The position numbers and the translations under genes were made by a program. Shown in pieces: positions 7,951 through 17,838 of a DNA stretch of 64,000 nucleotides; the first letter of the stretch is position 1, and the number at the start of each line of letters is the position of its first letter. This DNA comes from Roseomonas gilardii (GTDB lineage Bacteria > Pseudomonadota > Alphaproteobacteria > Acetobacterales > Acetobacteraceae), in the NCBI RefSeq assembly GCF_001941945.1, contig NZ_CP015583.1:1105001-1169000 (forward strand), written 5' to 3'. The notes beneath the pieces were generated by a model that saw only the letters and a program-made list of their open reading frames with translations, was not told the DNA's origin and ran no database searches.

Positions 7951-9063
7951 ATGACGACCCATCTGGTGCGCTTCGAGGATGTGGAGAAGCGCTACGACGC
8001 CGGCGCGCCGGCGGTGCGTGGCCTCAACCTCTCCATCCGGCGGGGGGAGCTGCTGACGCTGCTGGGTCCCTCCGGCTCGGGCAAGACCACGACGCTGATG
8101 ATGCTGGCGGGCTTCGAGCAGCCGAGCCAGGGGCGCATCCTGCTGGACGGCAAGGACATCGCCCATACCCCGCCGCACCGGCGCGGCATCGGCGTGGTGT
8201 TCCAGTCCTATGCTTTGTTTCCGCATATGACCGTGGCGGAGAACATCGCCTTTCCGCTGGAGGCGCGGGGCGTGGCGAGGGCGGAGCGCGAGGCCCGCGC
8301 GCGGCGGGCGCTGGAGACGGTGCGCCTGCCGGGCCTGGGCGACCGGCGGCCGGCGCAGCTTTCCGGCGGGCAGCAGCAGCGCGTCGCCCTGGCGCGTGCC
8401 CTGGTCTTCGAGCCGCCGATCGTGCTGCTGGACGAGCCGCTGGGCGCGCTGGACAAGTCGCTGCGCGAGGAGATGCAGTTCGAGATCCGCCGCCTGCACC
8501 GCGAGCTCGGCGTGACGATGATGTATGTCACCCACGACCAGGGGGAGGCGCTGGTGCTGTCCGACCGCGTGGCGGTGTTCCGGGGTGGCCGCATCCGGCA
8601 GCTTGCCCCGCCGCGCGACATCTACGACCGGCCGGCCGATGCCTTCGTGGCCGGCTTCGTCGGGGAGAACAACAGCCTGCCCGGCCATGTCCTGGCCATG
8701 GAGATGGAGGAGGCGCGCATCCGGCTGGATTGCGGCGTGGTGGTGCGGGCCACCGCCGCGGTGGGCGTGGGGCCCGGCAGCCGCTGCATCGTCGCGATCC
8801 GGCCGGAGCGTCTGGCGGTCGCGCCCATGCGGGCGGAGGAGATGGGCGAGGATGCGGTGCCGGCGCGGCTGGAGGAGATCGTCTTCGGTGGCGACCACCT
8901 GCGCCTGCGCCTCTCGATCGGCGCAACAGGGGGCGGCGAAGGGGAGGGGGCGCGGGCCGAGGTGATCGCCAAGCGGCCCGCGACCGGCGTGCTGCCCCAG
9001 CCCGGCGGCCCGGCGGCCCTGGCCTGGGATTTGTCGCAGGCCATCGCCTTTCCCGTGGAATGA
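7951..9063 (+). CDS. ABC transporter ATP-binding protein, spermidine/putrescine (PotA) type
   Basis: Energises an importer of the polyamine/iron/thiamine class. It has 370 residues with Walker A GPSGSGKTT at 39-47, Q-loop VVFQSYALFPH, signature LSGGQ at 137-141, Walker B IVLLDEP at 157-163 and H-loop VTHDQ. A C-terminal TOBE-type regulatory domain follows (from about residue 240). The matching binding protein and two permeases lie at 10351-13633, but an inverted epimerase gene separates them from this ATPase. The substrate cannot be fixed from sequence alone. Confidence 0.9.
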   Translation: MTTHLVRFEDVEKRYDAGAPAVRGLNLSIRRGELLTLLGPSGSGKTTTLMMLAGFEQPSQGRILLDGKDIAHTPPHRRGIGVVFQSYALFPHMTVAENIAFPLEARGVARAEREARARRALETVRLPGLGDRRPAQLSGGQQQRVALARALVFEPPIVLLDEPLGALDKSLREEMQFEIRRLHRELGVTMMYVTHDQGEALVLSDRVAVFRGGRIRQLAPPRDIYDRPADAFVAGFVGENNSLPGHVLAMEMEEARIRLDCGVVVRATAAVGVGPGSRCIVAIRPERLAVAPMRAEEMGEDAVPARLEEIVFGGDHLRLRLSIGATGGGEGEGARAEVIAKRPATGVLPQPGGPAALAWDLSQAIAFPVE

Positions 9064-9091
9064 CGGCGCCCTCTGTTGGGGGCGTGCCGGG

Positions 9092-10117
9092 TCAGCCCTG
9101 CAGGAGGTTCGGCGGCAGCAGCGCGGCGCGTGGCCCGATGGGCTGCCACTCCATCCGGCGCGGGTTCCGCCGCAGGAGGCCGTGGCCCAGCCGGGCCTCG
9201 ACCGTGCGCCGCAGGCCCGCATCGAGGGTGACGCGCGGCACCCAGTTCAGCAGGTTCCAGGCGGGCCGGGTGTCCACCGCCGTTTCCAGCTCGTGCGGGC
9301 GGGGCGGCAGGGCGCCGTAGACCGGCTCGACCGAGGGGTCGATCAGGTCCACCAGCTTCTGCACCACGTCGCGCACCGAATGGGCGACGCCGGTGCCGAC
9401 CTCGATGCTCCGGCCGAGCGCCGCCTTGCTGACGCCGGCATGCACCAGCGCGCCGACGATGTCGTCCACATAGGTCCAGTCGGCGAGGCGGGCACCGTTG
9501 CCCAGATGCGGCGCCCGGCCATGGCGCAGCTCCTCGATCACGTAGGGCACCAGCTTGCTGGCGTCGCGCTGGCCGGGGCCGTAGGTCATGGCGATCCGGA
9601 TATCGACGCAGCGCATGTCGTAGAGGCTGTCGAACAGCCGGGCATAGGCGGTGGCGGCGGCCTTCGAGGCGGCGTAGGGCGAGCGCGGCGCCTCGTCCGG
9701 CGCCGAATGCGCCTCGACCGAGCCGGCCAGCACCACGCGCTCGACGCCCCGCCCGGCGGCGGCCAGCAGGATGTTGACGGTGCTCACGAGGTTGTCGCGC
9801 AGCGTGGGCAGCACGGCTTCGGCGCTGCGCGAGCCGGTCACCGCGGCGCTCATGTGGAAGATGATCTCGGGCTGCGTCAGGCGGAGGAGCGACTCGATCT
9901 CGCCCGGCACCGCCGGGTCGCAGCGCCACCAGAGCGGCGCGGCCTCGCCGTCCTCGTCCTGCGGGATCTCGCCGCGGGTGGTGCCATGCACCTCGGCGCC
10001 GGCTTCCAGCAGGGCACGGCACAGGGCGCTGCCGATGAATCCGCGCGCACCCGTCACGAGAACGGAACGGCCCCGCAGGGCGGCCAGGATCGGATCATCG
10101 CTGCCGGGTCGGATCAT
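9092..10117 (-). CDS. NAD-dependent epimerase/dehydratase (extended SDR)
   Basis: Nucleotide-sugar epimerase/dehydratase family, 341 residues. It has the Rossmann motif VTGARGFIGSALC near the N-terminus, a Ser near LAGSVEAHS and the catalytic YxxxK as SPYAASKAAA. These are followed by TYGPGQRDASKLVPYVIEE and DWTYVDDIVGA, typical of UDP-sugar 4-epimerase/reductase relatives. The specific sugar is unknown. I chose the ATG at 10117; ATG 10138 and TTG 10180 are in-frame alternatives. The gene points against the ABC transporter genes on both sides and its upstream DNA is much richer in A/T, so it may have been inserted here. Confidence 0.85.
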   Translation of the reverse strand: MIRPGSDDPILAALRGRSVLVTGARGFIGSALCRALLEAGAEVHGTTRGEIPQDEDGEAAPLWWRCDPAVPGEIESLLRLTQPEIIFHMSAAVTGSRSAEAVLPTLRDNLVSTVNILLAAAGRGVERVVLAGSVEAHSAPDEAPRSPYAASKAAATAYARLFDSLYDMRCVDIRIAMTYGPGQRDASKLVPYVIEELRHGRAPHLGNGARLADWTYVDDIVGALVHAGVSKAALGRSIEVGTGVAHSVRDVVQKLVDLIDPSVEPVYGALPPRPHELETAVDTRPAWNLLNWVPRVTLDAGLRRTVEARLGHGLLRRNPRRMEWQPIGPRAALLPPNLLQG

Positions 10118-10350
10118 CTCACACCCATGATCAGTCATTCGGAGTGGATCAAAATTGATATGATTCGAGCCGTTTATCAAGAATTTCGTTTCTTTTTATG
10201 GATCATGCCGCGAAATCTTGCTGCGATGCAAAAGTTTTCCGTGCTTGCGCCGCGCGGCCGGCGCCGGACTCCCCGGCCGCCCATTCCGCCGCCGTTTCCG
10301 CTGGCGATGCTTTGCTCTAGCCTTCGCCGGCAGGGCAGGGAGGCAGAACC
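10118..10350. promoter_or_regulatory. A/T-rich divergent intergenic region with inverted repeat
   Basis: Lies between the epimerase (left) and the ABC binding protein (right). The patch 10140-10240 is clearly richer in A/T than its surroundings. TTGATA at 10155-10160 and TATCAA at 10175-10180 form an inverted repeat with a 14-bp spacer, a plausible operator or promoter element. No promoter hexamer pair stands out with certainty. Confidence 0.4.
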
Positions 10351-11469
10351 ATGATGCCGCGAAGCATGTTTCCGGTCGGGCACGGCGCCGGGAGGGCAGG
10401 CATCGCCCGAAGGCGCGTTTTCCGGGCGGCGTGGCTGGCGGCCTGCCTTCCCGTCCTGGTCCCCCTCCTGGCGGCCTCCCCGGCGCGGGCGCAGCAGCGC
10501 GACCTGACCGTGGTGTCCTGGGGCGGCGCCTATCAGGACGCGCAGCGGGAGGTCTATTTCCGCCCCTTCCAGACGAAGACGAACACGCGGCTGCTGGAGG
10601 AAAGCTGGGATGGCGGCGTCGGCGTGCTGCGCGCCAAGATCCAGTCCGGCGCCAACAACTGGGATGTCGTGCAGGTCGAGAGCGAGGAACTGCTGCTCGG
10701 CTGCGACGAGGGCCTGTTCGAGAAGATGGACTGGGCGGCCATCGGCGGTAAGGACCACTACATCCCGCAGGCGGTGGGCGAATGCGGCGTCGGCACGATC
10801 CTCTATTCCTTCGTGCTGGCCTATGACCGCAACCGGATGGCGAACGGCCCCGCGAACTGGGCCGATTTCTTCGACACGAAGAAATTCCCCGGCAAGCGCG
10901 GCCTGCGCCGCGGGCCGAAGACGACGCTGGAGATCGCGCTGCTCGCCGACGGGGCGAAGCCGGAGGAGGTGTACAGGCTGCTGGGCACGGAGGCCGGGGT
11001 GGACCGCGCCTTCCGCAAGCTCGACAGCATCCGCGACAGCCTGGTTTGGTGGGAACGCGGCGCGCAGCCGCCGCAGCTCCTGGCCTCGGGCGAGCTGGCC
11101 ATGGCCGTGGCCTATAACGGCCGCATCGACGCGGCCAACAGGCAGGATGGGCAGAACTTCGCCATCTCCTGGCCCGGCAACCTCTACACGCTGGATTCCT
11201 GGGTGATCATGAAGGGCACGCCGAACCGCGACCGGGCCCTGCAGTTCCTGAACTTCGCCGGCCAGCCCGAGATCCAGGCCGAGCTGCCGCCGAAGATCCC
11301 CTATGGCGTCACCGCGAAGGGCGCCAACGACCATATCGCGCCCGCCGTGCTGGCCAACCTGCCGACCACGCCGGAGCACATGGAAGGCGCGCTGCGGATC
11401 GACGACCAGTTCTGGCTCGACAACCTCGACCGGCTGAGCCAGCGGTTCAACAACTGGCTGTCGCGCTGA
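10351..11469 (+). CDS. ABC transporter substrate-binding protein, PotD/PotF-like
   Basis: Periplasmic binding protein of 372 residues of the spermidine/putrescine family. A long signal peptide with Arg-rich n-region (ARRRVFRAAWLAA) ends at ASPARAQQ. Mature motifs are LTVVSWGGAYQDAQREVYF, WDVVQVESEEL, NWADFFDTKKFPGKRGLRRGPK and YTLDSWVIMKGTPN, all typical of this family. First gene of a three-gene transport unit with the permeases at 11652 and 12851; the partner ATPase is probably the gene at 7951. The ligand is not determinable. Confidence 0.9.
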   Translation: MMPRSMFPVGHGAGRAGIARRRVFRAAWLAACLPVLVPLLAASPARAQQRDLTVVSWGGAYQDAQREVYFRPFQTKTNTRLLEESWDGGVGVLRAKIQSGANNWDVVQVESEELLLGCDEGLFEKMDWAAIGGKDHYIPQAVGECGVGTILYSFVLAYDRNRMANGPANWADFFDTKKFPGKRGLRRGPKTTLEIALLADGAKPEEVYRLLGTEAGVDRAFRKLDSIRDSLVWWERGAQPPQLLASGELAMAVAYNGRIDAANRQDGQNFAISWPGNLYTLDSWVIMKGTPNRDRALQFLNFAGQPEIQAELPPKIPYGVTAKGANDHIAPAVLANLPTTPEHMEGALRIDDQFWLDNLDRLSQRFNNWLSR

Positions 11470-11472
11470 TCG

Positions 11473-11540
11473 CGGGGGCGCCCCCGATATGGTCCATGCG
11501 ATGCTTCATGCGATGCCTCCCCGGCGGCTTTCCGCCGGGG
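11473..11540 (+). repeat. Palindromes and direct repeat between binding-protein and permease genes
   Basis: Three elements follow the stop codon. CGGGGGCGCCCCCG at 11473-11486 is a perfect palindrome. CATGCGATGC occurs twice, at 11495-11504 and 11507-11516. A strong hairpin pairs 11519-11527 with 11532-11540 (CCCCGGCGG/CCGCCGGGG, loop CTTT). This is where ABC operons often place an mRNA-stabilising or attenuating stem to raise binding-protein expression over permease expression. Confidence 0.5.
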
Positions 11541-11651
11541 GCGGAGGGTGGTAGCCGGGGCCGCCCCGCCACCACCGCCTTCCGCCGCCGGGGCGCCCCG
11601 GAGCCCGGATGAGGGCCGGGACGGCCGGCGGACCCTTTCCTCGGGAGATCC

Positions 11652-12854
11652 ATGCCGAACCGCCGCGAACGCCTCGCCGCCGCCCTGCTGGTCGCGCCGC
11701 TGCTGCTCTTCCTGCTGGGCGTCTTCCTGCTGCCGATCGGCGCCTTCCTCTGGCGCGCGGTGGCGGAAACGGATGTGGCGCCGGCCCTGCCGCGCACCCT
11801 GGTCGCGTTGCGGGACTGGGATGGGCGGGACCTGCCGGGCGAGGCCGCCTTCGAGGCGCTGGCGGCGGACCTGCGGGCGGCGCGCGCGGCCGATCAGGCA
11901 GCGGGCGGCGGCGGCCTGATCCCCCGCGCCGCGGCGCGGCTGAATGCCGAGATCCCCGGCTTCCGCTCCACCCTGCCGGCCACGGCGCGGCGGCTGGCCA
12001 GCCCGGAGGCGCCGGCCCGCGAGACCATCCTGGCCGCCAGCCCGGACTGGTCGAAGCCCGGGAGCTGGGCCGCCATACGGCGCACCGGAGGGCCGCTTTC
12101 CGACCTGAACCTGCTTGCCGCGCTCGATCTCCGGCGCGATGCGGCGGGGAGCGTCGCCGCGGTGCCGCCCGATCAGGCGGTGTTCCGGGGCGTGCTGCTG
12201 CGGACGCTCTGGATCTCCCTGCTGGCCACGCTGCTCAGCCTGCTGCTCGGCTATCCGCTGGCCTATCTGATCGCCACCGCGCCGCCGCGCCTCGCCCTGT
12301 GGATGCTGGGCGCGGTGACGCTGCCGCTCTGGATCAGCGACGTGCCGCGCATCGCCTCCTGGATCGTGCTGCTGCAACGGGACGGCGTGGTGAACACGCT
12401 GCTCACCGCCACCGGCCTGCTGCGGGAGCCCGCCTCCTTTCTCTTCACGCGCGGCACGGTGCTGCTGGCCACGGTGAACCTGCTGCTGCCCTTCGCGGTG
12501 CTGCCGATCTATGCCTCGCTGCGGGCGCTGGACTGGCGGCTGCCGCGGGCGGGGCTGTCGCTGGGGGCATCGCCGTGGCGGGTCTTCCGCCGCGTGACGC
12601 TGCCGCTCTCCATGCCGGGGGTGGGGGCCGGGGCGCTGCTGGTCTTCATCCAGGCGCTGGGATTCTATGTGACGCCGGCGCTGCTGGGCGGGCCGAACGA
12701 CCAGATGCTGCCCTATTTCATCGGCTTCTACGCCAACCGCACGGTGAACTGGGGGCTGGCGGCGGCGCTGTCGGTGGTGCTGCTGCTGGCGGTGGCGATC
12801 GTCGTGGCGCTCTATGCGCGGCTGGTCGGGTTCAACAAGGTTCGCATGGCATGA
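11652..12854 (+). CDS. ABC transporter permease, PotB-like, with large periplasmic insert
   Basis: Inner-membrane permease of a polyamine-type importer, 400 residues, clearly longer than the common 280-300. The first membrane segment (about 10-35) is followed by a roughly 140-residue hydrophilic stretch (about 38-178). The usual permease core follows, with segments starting near LWISLLATLLSLLLGYPLAYLI. The EAA loop is visible as GASPWRVFRRVTLPLSMPG. RBS GGGAGA lies just before the ATG. The gene ends in an ATGA overlap with the next permease. Confidence 0.9.
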   Translation: MPNRRERLAAALLVAPLLLFLLGVFLLPIGAFLWRAVAETDVAPALPRTLVALRDWDGRDLPGEAAFEALAADLRAARAADQAAGGGGLIPRAAARLNAEIPGFRSTLPATARRLASPEAPARETILAASPDWSKPGSWAAIRRTGGPLSDLNLLAALDLRRDAAGSVAAVPPDQAVFRGVLLRTLWISLLATLLSLLLGYPLAYLIATAPPRLALWMLGAVTLPLWISDVPRIASWIVLLQRDGVVNTLLTATGLLREPASFLFTRGTVLLATVNLLLPFAVLPIYASLRALDWRLPRAGLSLGASPWRVFRRVTLPLSMPGVGAGALLVFIQALGFYVTPALLGGPNDQMLPYFIGFYANRTVNWGLAAALSVVLLLAVAIVVALYARLVGFNKVRMA

Positions 12855-13633
12855 CCCGGCTGCCTGCCTCCCGCCTGCTGCTCTGGCTCTTCGGCCTGCT
12901 GGTGATGCTGTTCCTGCTGGGGCCGCTGCTGGCGATCGTGCCGCTCTCCTTCTCCGCCGGCTCCTTTCTCACCTATCCGCTGCCGGGGCTGTCGCTGCGC
13001 TGGTATGCCGACTTCCTCACCTCCGACTTCTGGATGCCGGCGCTGCGCAACAGCCTGGTGATCGGGCTGGGTGCCTCCGCCATCGCCACGGTGCTGGGCA
13101 CGGCCGCGGGTTTCGGCCTGTGGCGCGCGCGCTTTCCGGGGCAGATGCTGGTGCTCGGCGTGCTGATGACGCCGCTGGTGATGCCCTCGATCATCGTGGC
13201 GGTGGCGCTGCTCCTGGCCTTCGGGCCGCTGGGGCTGACCAGCAGCTTCACCGGCATGATCCTGGCCCATGCGGCGCTGGGCGCGCCCTTCGTGGTCACC
13301 ACCGTCTCCACCGCCCTGGCGCAGTTCGACCCGGTGCTGCTGCGCGCCGCCTCGGCCTGCGGCGCGGGGCCGGGGCTGGCCTTCCGCCGCGTGGTGCTGC
13401 CGCGCATCGCGCCGGGCGTGGCGGCGGGGGCGCTCTTCGCCTTCGCCACCTCGCTGGACGAGGTGGTGGTGGCGCTGTTCATCTCCGGCCCGGCGCAGCG
13501 CACCCTGCCGCGCCAGATGTTCTCCGGCCTGAACGACCAGATCAGCCTGACCATCACCGCCGCCGCCACGATCATGGTGGCGCTGGCGCTGGTTCTCCTG
13601 CTGGCGCTCGGCTGGCTGCGCCGGGGGCGCTGA
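12851..13633 (+). CDS. ABC transporter permease, PotC-like
   Basis: Second inner-membrane permease of the same importer, 260 residues with about six membrane segments. EAA-loop equivalent ASACGAGPGLAFRRVVLPRIAPG. The ATG overlaps the TGA of the preceding permease gene by 4 bases, so the pair is translationally coupled. The start codon begins MTRLPASRLLLWLFG; longer upstream frames belong to shadow reading of the previous gene. Confidence 0.9.
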   Translation: MTRLPASRLLLWLFGLLVMLFLLGPLLAIVPLSFSAGSFLTYPLPGLSLRWYADFLTSDFWMPALRNSLVIGLGASAIATVLGTAAGFGLWRARFPGQMLVLGVLMTPLVMPSIIVAVALLLAFGPLGLTSSFTGMILAHAALGAPFVVTTVSTALAQFDPVLLRAASACGAGPGLAFRRVVLPRIAPGVAAGALFAFATSLDEVVVALFISGPAQRTLPRQMFSGLNDQISLTITAAATIMVALALVLLLALGWLRRGR

Positions 13634-13653
13634 CGCGCGGCGCGGCGGGCCGC

Positions 13654-16125
13654 TCAGGGGGCGGCCAGCAGGTCGCCGATCCGGGCCGCCAGGGCCTCGC
13701 TGGCGAAGGGCTTGGTCATGATGTGCATGCCCGGCGCCAGGTTGCCGTCGCCCACCACGGCCGCCTCGGCATAGCCGGTGATGAACAGCACCTTCAGATC
13801 CGGCCGCACGATCCGCGCGGCATCGGCCATCTGCCGGCCGTTCATCCCGCCGGGCAGGCCGACATCGGTGACCAGCAGGTCGATCCGCCGGCCGGATTGC
13901 AGGAGGTTGAGGCCGACGGAGCCCTCCGCCGCCTGGAGCACCTCGTAGCCCCGGTCCTCCAGCAGTTCCGCCAGCAGCATCCGCACGCTGGGCTCGTCGT
14001 CCACCACCAGGATCACCTCGCCGGCGCCCTCGCGCGGCGCCGCCACGGGCTCCCGCGGCTCCGCCGCCGCCGCCGGGCGCGCATGACGCGGCAGGAAGAG
14101 GCAGACCGAGGTGCCGCGACCAGGTGCCGACCGGATATGCGCCTGGCCGCCCGATTGCCGGGTGAAGCCGTAGATCATGGACAGGCCCAGACCCGTGCCC
14201 ATGCCCAGCGGCTTGGTGGTGAAGAAGGGGTCGAAGGCCTTCGCCACCACCTCCGGCGGCATGCCCGCGCCGTCGTCGGAGACACACAGGCGGATATAGG
14301 GGCCGGGGGACAGGTCGCGTTCCCGCGCCGCCTCCTCGCCGAGGGCGACGTTCTTCGTCGCGATGCGCAGCGTCCCGCCCTCCGGCATCGCGTCGCGCGC
14401 GTTGATGCAGAGGTTGAGCAGCGCGTTCTCAAGCTGCGGCGGGTCCACGAGCGTCATCCAGAGCCCGGGCTCCGGCGTGACTTCGATGGCGATGTCGGGG
14501 CCCATGGTGCGGCGGATCAGCTCCTCCATCCCGGCCACGAGGCGGTTCACGTCGGTGGGCCGGGGATCGAGCGTCTGGCGGCGGGAGAAGGCCAGCAGCC
14601 GGTGGGTGAGCGCCGCCGCGCGCCGGGCCGCGTCCAGCGCCGCCTCCGTGTAGCGGCCGACCTCGGCGGGGCGGCCCTGGGCGATGCGGGTGTTCGTCAG
14701 CTCCAGGCCGCCGATGATGCCGGTGAGCAGGTTGTTGAAGTCGTGCGCCAGCCCGCCGGTGAGCTGGCCCACCGCCTCCATCTTCTGCGCCTGCCGCAAC
14801 TGCTCCTCGGCCCGTTTCAGGGCTTCCGCCTGTTCCCGCTCGGCGGTCACGTCGCGGCCGATGAAGACCACCACGTCATCTCCCGCCGTGGCCGACCAGG
14901 AGATCCAGCGGTGGCCGCCGTCCCGGTGCCGGCAGCGGCTGTTGCCGAAGAGCAGTCGCTCCGGGGCCCGGAGGCGCGCGATGTCGCCCGCCGTGGCGGC
15001 GGCATCCTCCGGCCGCAGCAGGTCGGGCAGGCGCCGCCCGATCAGCTCCGCCTCGGTCCAGCCCAGGCAGGCCGTCCAGGCGGGGTTCACCGCCTCGATG
15101 ACCGCGTCGGGCCGCATCACCGCCATGAGGTCGCTGGAAAGCTGCCAGAGGTGGTTCCGCTCGCGCGTCCGCTCCTCCACCCGCTGCTCCAGCGTGGCGT
15201 TCAGCTCCTTCAGGCGCGCCTCGCTCTCGCGGAGCGCCAGGTCGGCCCGGGCGCGGGCGGTGACGTCGGCGCCCTCCACGAAGATGCCGTTCACCTGGCC
15301 GGAATCGTCCCGGATCGGCTGATAGACGAAATCGACGTAGCGCTCGTCCACGGGCCCGCCCGGCACCGGTTCGGCCGCGAAGCGGGAGCCGGTCGCCACA
15401 AAGGGCTCGCCGCTCCGGTACACCTTGTCCAGCAGGGCCAGATAGCCCTGGGCGACCGCATCCGGCAGGGCCTCGGCCACCGTCCTGCCGAGGATCTCGC
15501 GCCGCCCGACCAGGGCGCGGTAGCTGGGATTGGCGAGCACGAAGCGGTGCTCCGGCCCTTGCAGCAGGGCCATGAAGGTCGGCGCCTGCTCGAAGAGGCG
15601 CGACATCCGTTCCTGCTCCTCCGCGACGCGGCGCTCGGCCAGGACCCGCTCGGTGATCTCGATCCCCTGGTTCAGCAGCCCGGCGATGCCTCCGTCCTCG
15701 CCACGGATCGGGGTCGCGGTGAAGAACCAGTGGGTGATCTCGGGCCGGCCCCGCCGGATCATGGGGAGCTCGACATTCTCCTGCGCGAAGCCGCGCCCGG
15801 TCGCCATGGCCTGGAGGAAGGGCGAGGCGATCTGATCCCAGGTGCTGCCCCAGACCTCGGCCACGGGGCGCCCCAGGGCGGCGGGATGGCGGTCCGCCAT
15901 CGAGGGGATGTAGCTGTCGTTGTAGAGCATCCGCAGCTCCGGGCCCCAGAGGATGGTGCCGAGCAGCGGGGAGTTCAGGCAGGCCGACAGGGTGGAGCGG
16001 AGCGACTGCGGCCAGGTGTCCGGCGACCCGAAGGGCGTGGCCTCCCAGTCATGGGCGCGCATCCGGGCCCCCATCTCGCCACCGCCCGCCAGGAAGGGCC
16101 AGCGGCCCGCCCGATCCTCAGCCAC
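13654..16125 (-). CDS. Hybrid sensor histidine kinase with PAS domains and C-terminal receiver
   Basis: Cytoplasmic-type sensor of 823 residues without membrane segments. Order: PAS-like region about 20-160, PAS about 175-290, coiled segment about 295-325, PAS about 330-430, HisKA with phospho-accepting His461 (LAHDFNN), HATPase about 560-680 ([33 protein letters not shown]), and a receiver domain about 703-823 with Asp754 and Lys805. The H-box resembles the HWE/PAS hybrid kinases common in Rhizobiales and Rhodospirillales. I chose the GTG at 16125 because homologous N-termini begin close to the [14 protein letters not shown] block; the frame is open further upstream. No dedicated response regulator lies nearby. 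The signal is unknown. Confidence 0.88.
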   Translation of the reverse strand: MAEDRAGRWPFLAGGGEMGARMRAHDWEATPFGSPDTWPQSLRSTLSACLNSPLLGTILWGPELRMLYNDSYIPSMADRHPAALGRPVAEVWGSTWDQIASPFLQAMATGRGFAQENVELPMIRRGRPEITHWFFTATPIRGEDGGIAGLLNQGIEITERVLAERRVAEEQERMSRLFEQAPTFMALLQGPEHRFVLANPSYRALVGRREILGRTVAEALPDAVAQGYLALLDKVYRSGEPFVATGSRFAAEPVPGGPVDERYVDFVYQPIRDDSGQVNGIFVEGADVTARARADLALRESEARLKELNATLEQRVEERTRERNHLWQLSSDLMAVMRPDAVIEAVNPAWTACLGWTEAELIGRRLPDLLRPEDAAATAGDIARLRAPERLLFGNSRCRHRDGGHRWISWSATAGDDVVVFIGRDVTAEREQAEALKRAEEQLRQAQKMEAVGQLTGGLAHDFNNLLTGIIGGLELTNTRIAQGRPAEVGRYTEAALDAARRAAALTHRLLAFSRRQTLDPRPTDVNRLVAGMEELIRRTMGPDIAIEVTPEPGLWMTLVDPPQLENALLNLCINARDAMPEGGTLRIATKNVALGEEAARERDLSPGPYIRLCVSDDGAGMPPEVVAKAFDPFFTTKPLGMGTGLGLSMIYGFTRQSGGQAHIRSAPGRGTSVCLFLPRHARPAAAAEPREPVAAPREGAGEVILVVDDEPSVRMLLAELLEDRGYEVLQAAEGSVGLNLLQSGRRIDLLVTDVGLPGGMNGRQMADAARIVRPDLKVLFITGYAEAAVVGDGNLAPGMHIMTKPFASEALAARIGDLLAAP

Positions 16126-16461
16126 GCAATGCTTCCCGTCTCCCTCGCCGGTCCGGTCGGTGCCCCCCCGCCCGGTGCTGATGTTCAAGGCCGAAGCCCA
16201 TCCGGGCCGGGGGTCCGGCGGGTACGGCCCGCGGATACCGGCGGATATAGGGGGAAAGCACGGCGGGCGACAGGCTGACCCCGGACGGCGCCGGCCTGGA
16301 CGGGGGGCAGACCGGGCTCCAGGCCGGTTCCACGCGCCCCTTTCCCACGCGCCCCTTTCCCACGCGCTTGGGATCGGCCGCCATCTTCCGCGTCCCGCGC
16401 TCTCCCCGCAGGATGACGGAGGCCGGGCATCCCTCGGCCGGGCGGTGCGGGGGAGAGCGGG
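16126..16461. other. 336-bp divergent intergenic region
   Basis: Separates the sensor kinase (left) from the SMR gene (right). It holds a 15-bp tandem repeat at 16330-16369 and a small inverted repeat GGCCG/CGGCC near 16422-16440. I looked for guanidine-riboswitch-like structures ahead of the SMR gene and did not recognise one. Confidence 0.5.
16330..16369. repeat. 15-bp tandem repeat, 2.7 copies
   Basis: CCACGCGCCCCTTTC at 16330-16344 and 16345-16359, then a partial copy to 16369. Lies in the promoter region shared by the kinase and SMR genes, about 200 bp upstream of the kinase start. Confidence 0.8.
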
Positions 16462-16782
16462 ATGGCCTGGGCCATGGTGGTCGTGGCGGGGTTGCTGGAG
16501 ATGGTCTGGTCCTATGCGGCCAAGCAGTCGCAGGGCTTCACCCAGTGGGGCTGGGGGGCTTTGACGATCCTGGCCTCGCTCGTCAGCTTCCTGCTGCTGA
16601 CCTTCGGCATGCGCGGCCTGCCGCTCGGCACGGCCTATGCGGTCTGGACGGGCATCGGGGCGATCGGCACCTTCATCGTCGGCATCCTGCTGCTGGGCGA
16701 GTCCACCAGCATCTGGCGGATCGCCAGCGGGCTGCTGATCGTCGCGGGGGTGATCGGCCTGCGCCTGACGAGTTCCGAATAG
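16462..16782 (+). CDS. Small multidrug resistance (SMR) family transporter
   Basis: Inner-membrane protein of 106 residues with four hydrophobic segments. The conserved membrane-embedded Glu is in [19 protein letters not shown], and the family motif [26 protein letters not shown] is intact. The pattern GLLEMVW...SQGFTQ is closer to the SugE/Gdx (guanidinium exporter) branch than to EmrE, but this is a judgement by eye. Single gene rather than the paired form. The upstream region has no guanidine riboswitch that I can recognise. Confidence 0.88.
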   Translation: MAWAMVVVAGLLEMVWSYAAKQSQGFTQWGWGALTILASLVSFLLLTFGMRGLPLGTAYAVWTGIGAIGTFIVGILLLGESTSIWRIASGLLIVAGVIGLRLTSSE

Positions 16783-16966
16783 CGGCGTCCGGCGCCTCCG
16801 GCGGCGCTCTCCAGCCTGTGTTTCAGTTCCGCCGAAACCCGCATCCGCCTGCCGCGAGGCGCGTTCAGCCGGTACGGGCCCGGCCCGCTTCCCCGGAGGA
16901 GCCATGCCGGCGGCGGGAGGGCCGGGGCCCACCAGAGTGCCCGCCAGCAGGAAGGAACGGAGCGTC

Positions 16967-17701
<735 letters not shown>

Positions 17702-17799
17702 CGGGGGGCGCCGGGCGCCCCGAGGGCAGGCTCTGGGGGCAGGTTCTGGGGGCAGGGGGCGGGAGCCGGTTTGCATCCGGCTGCGCCTCGCCATTCCGG

Positions 17800-17824
17800 T
17801 GTGATGTCTTATATGATTATCGCA
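17800..17824. promoter_or_regulatory. Inverted repeat upstream of glcD, candidate operator
   Basis: TGTGAT (17800-17805) and ATCGCA (17819-17824) flank an A/T-rich core (TCTTATATGATT). The half-sites match in 5 of 6 positions as an inverted repeat. It ends 14 bp before the glcD ATG, with GGAGG in between, so it may overlap the promoter. Confidence 0.4.
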
Positions 17825-17838
17825 CCGGAGGTTCCGTC

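Noticed and set aside
12814-16278. Very long plus-strand open frame (over 1100 codons)
   Set aside because: It is the shadow of the PotC gene and the minus-strand sensor kinase in GC-rich DNA; low-complexity Arg/Gly/Pro translation and no domain motifs.
16126-16461. Guanidine riboswitch ahead of the SMR gene
   Set aside because: The SMR protein could be a guanidinium exporter, but I could not find the ACGR-loop hairpin pair or other conserved guanidine-riboswitch elements.
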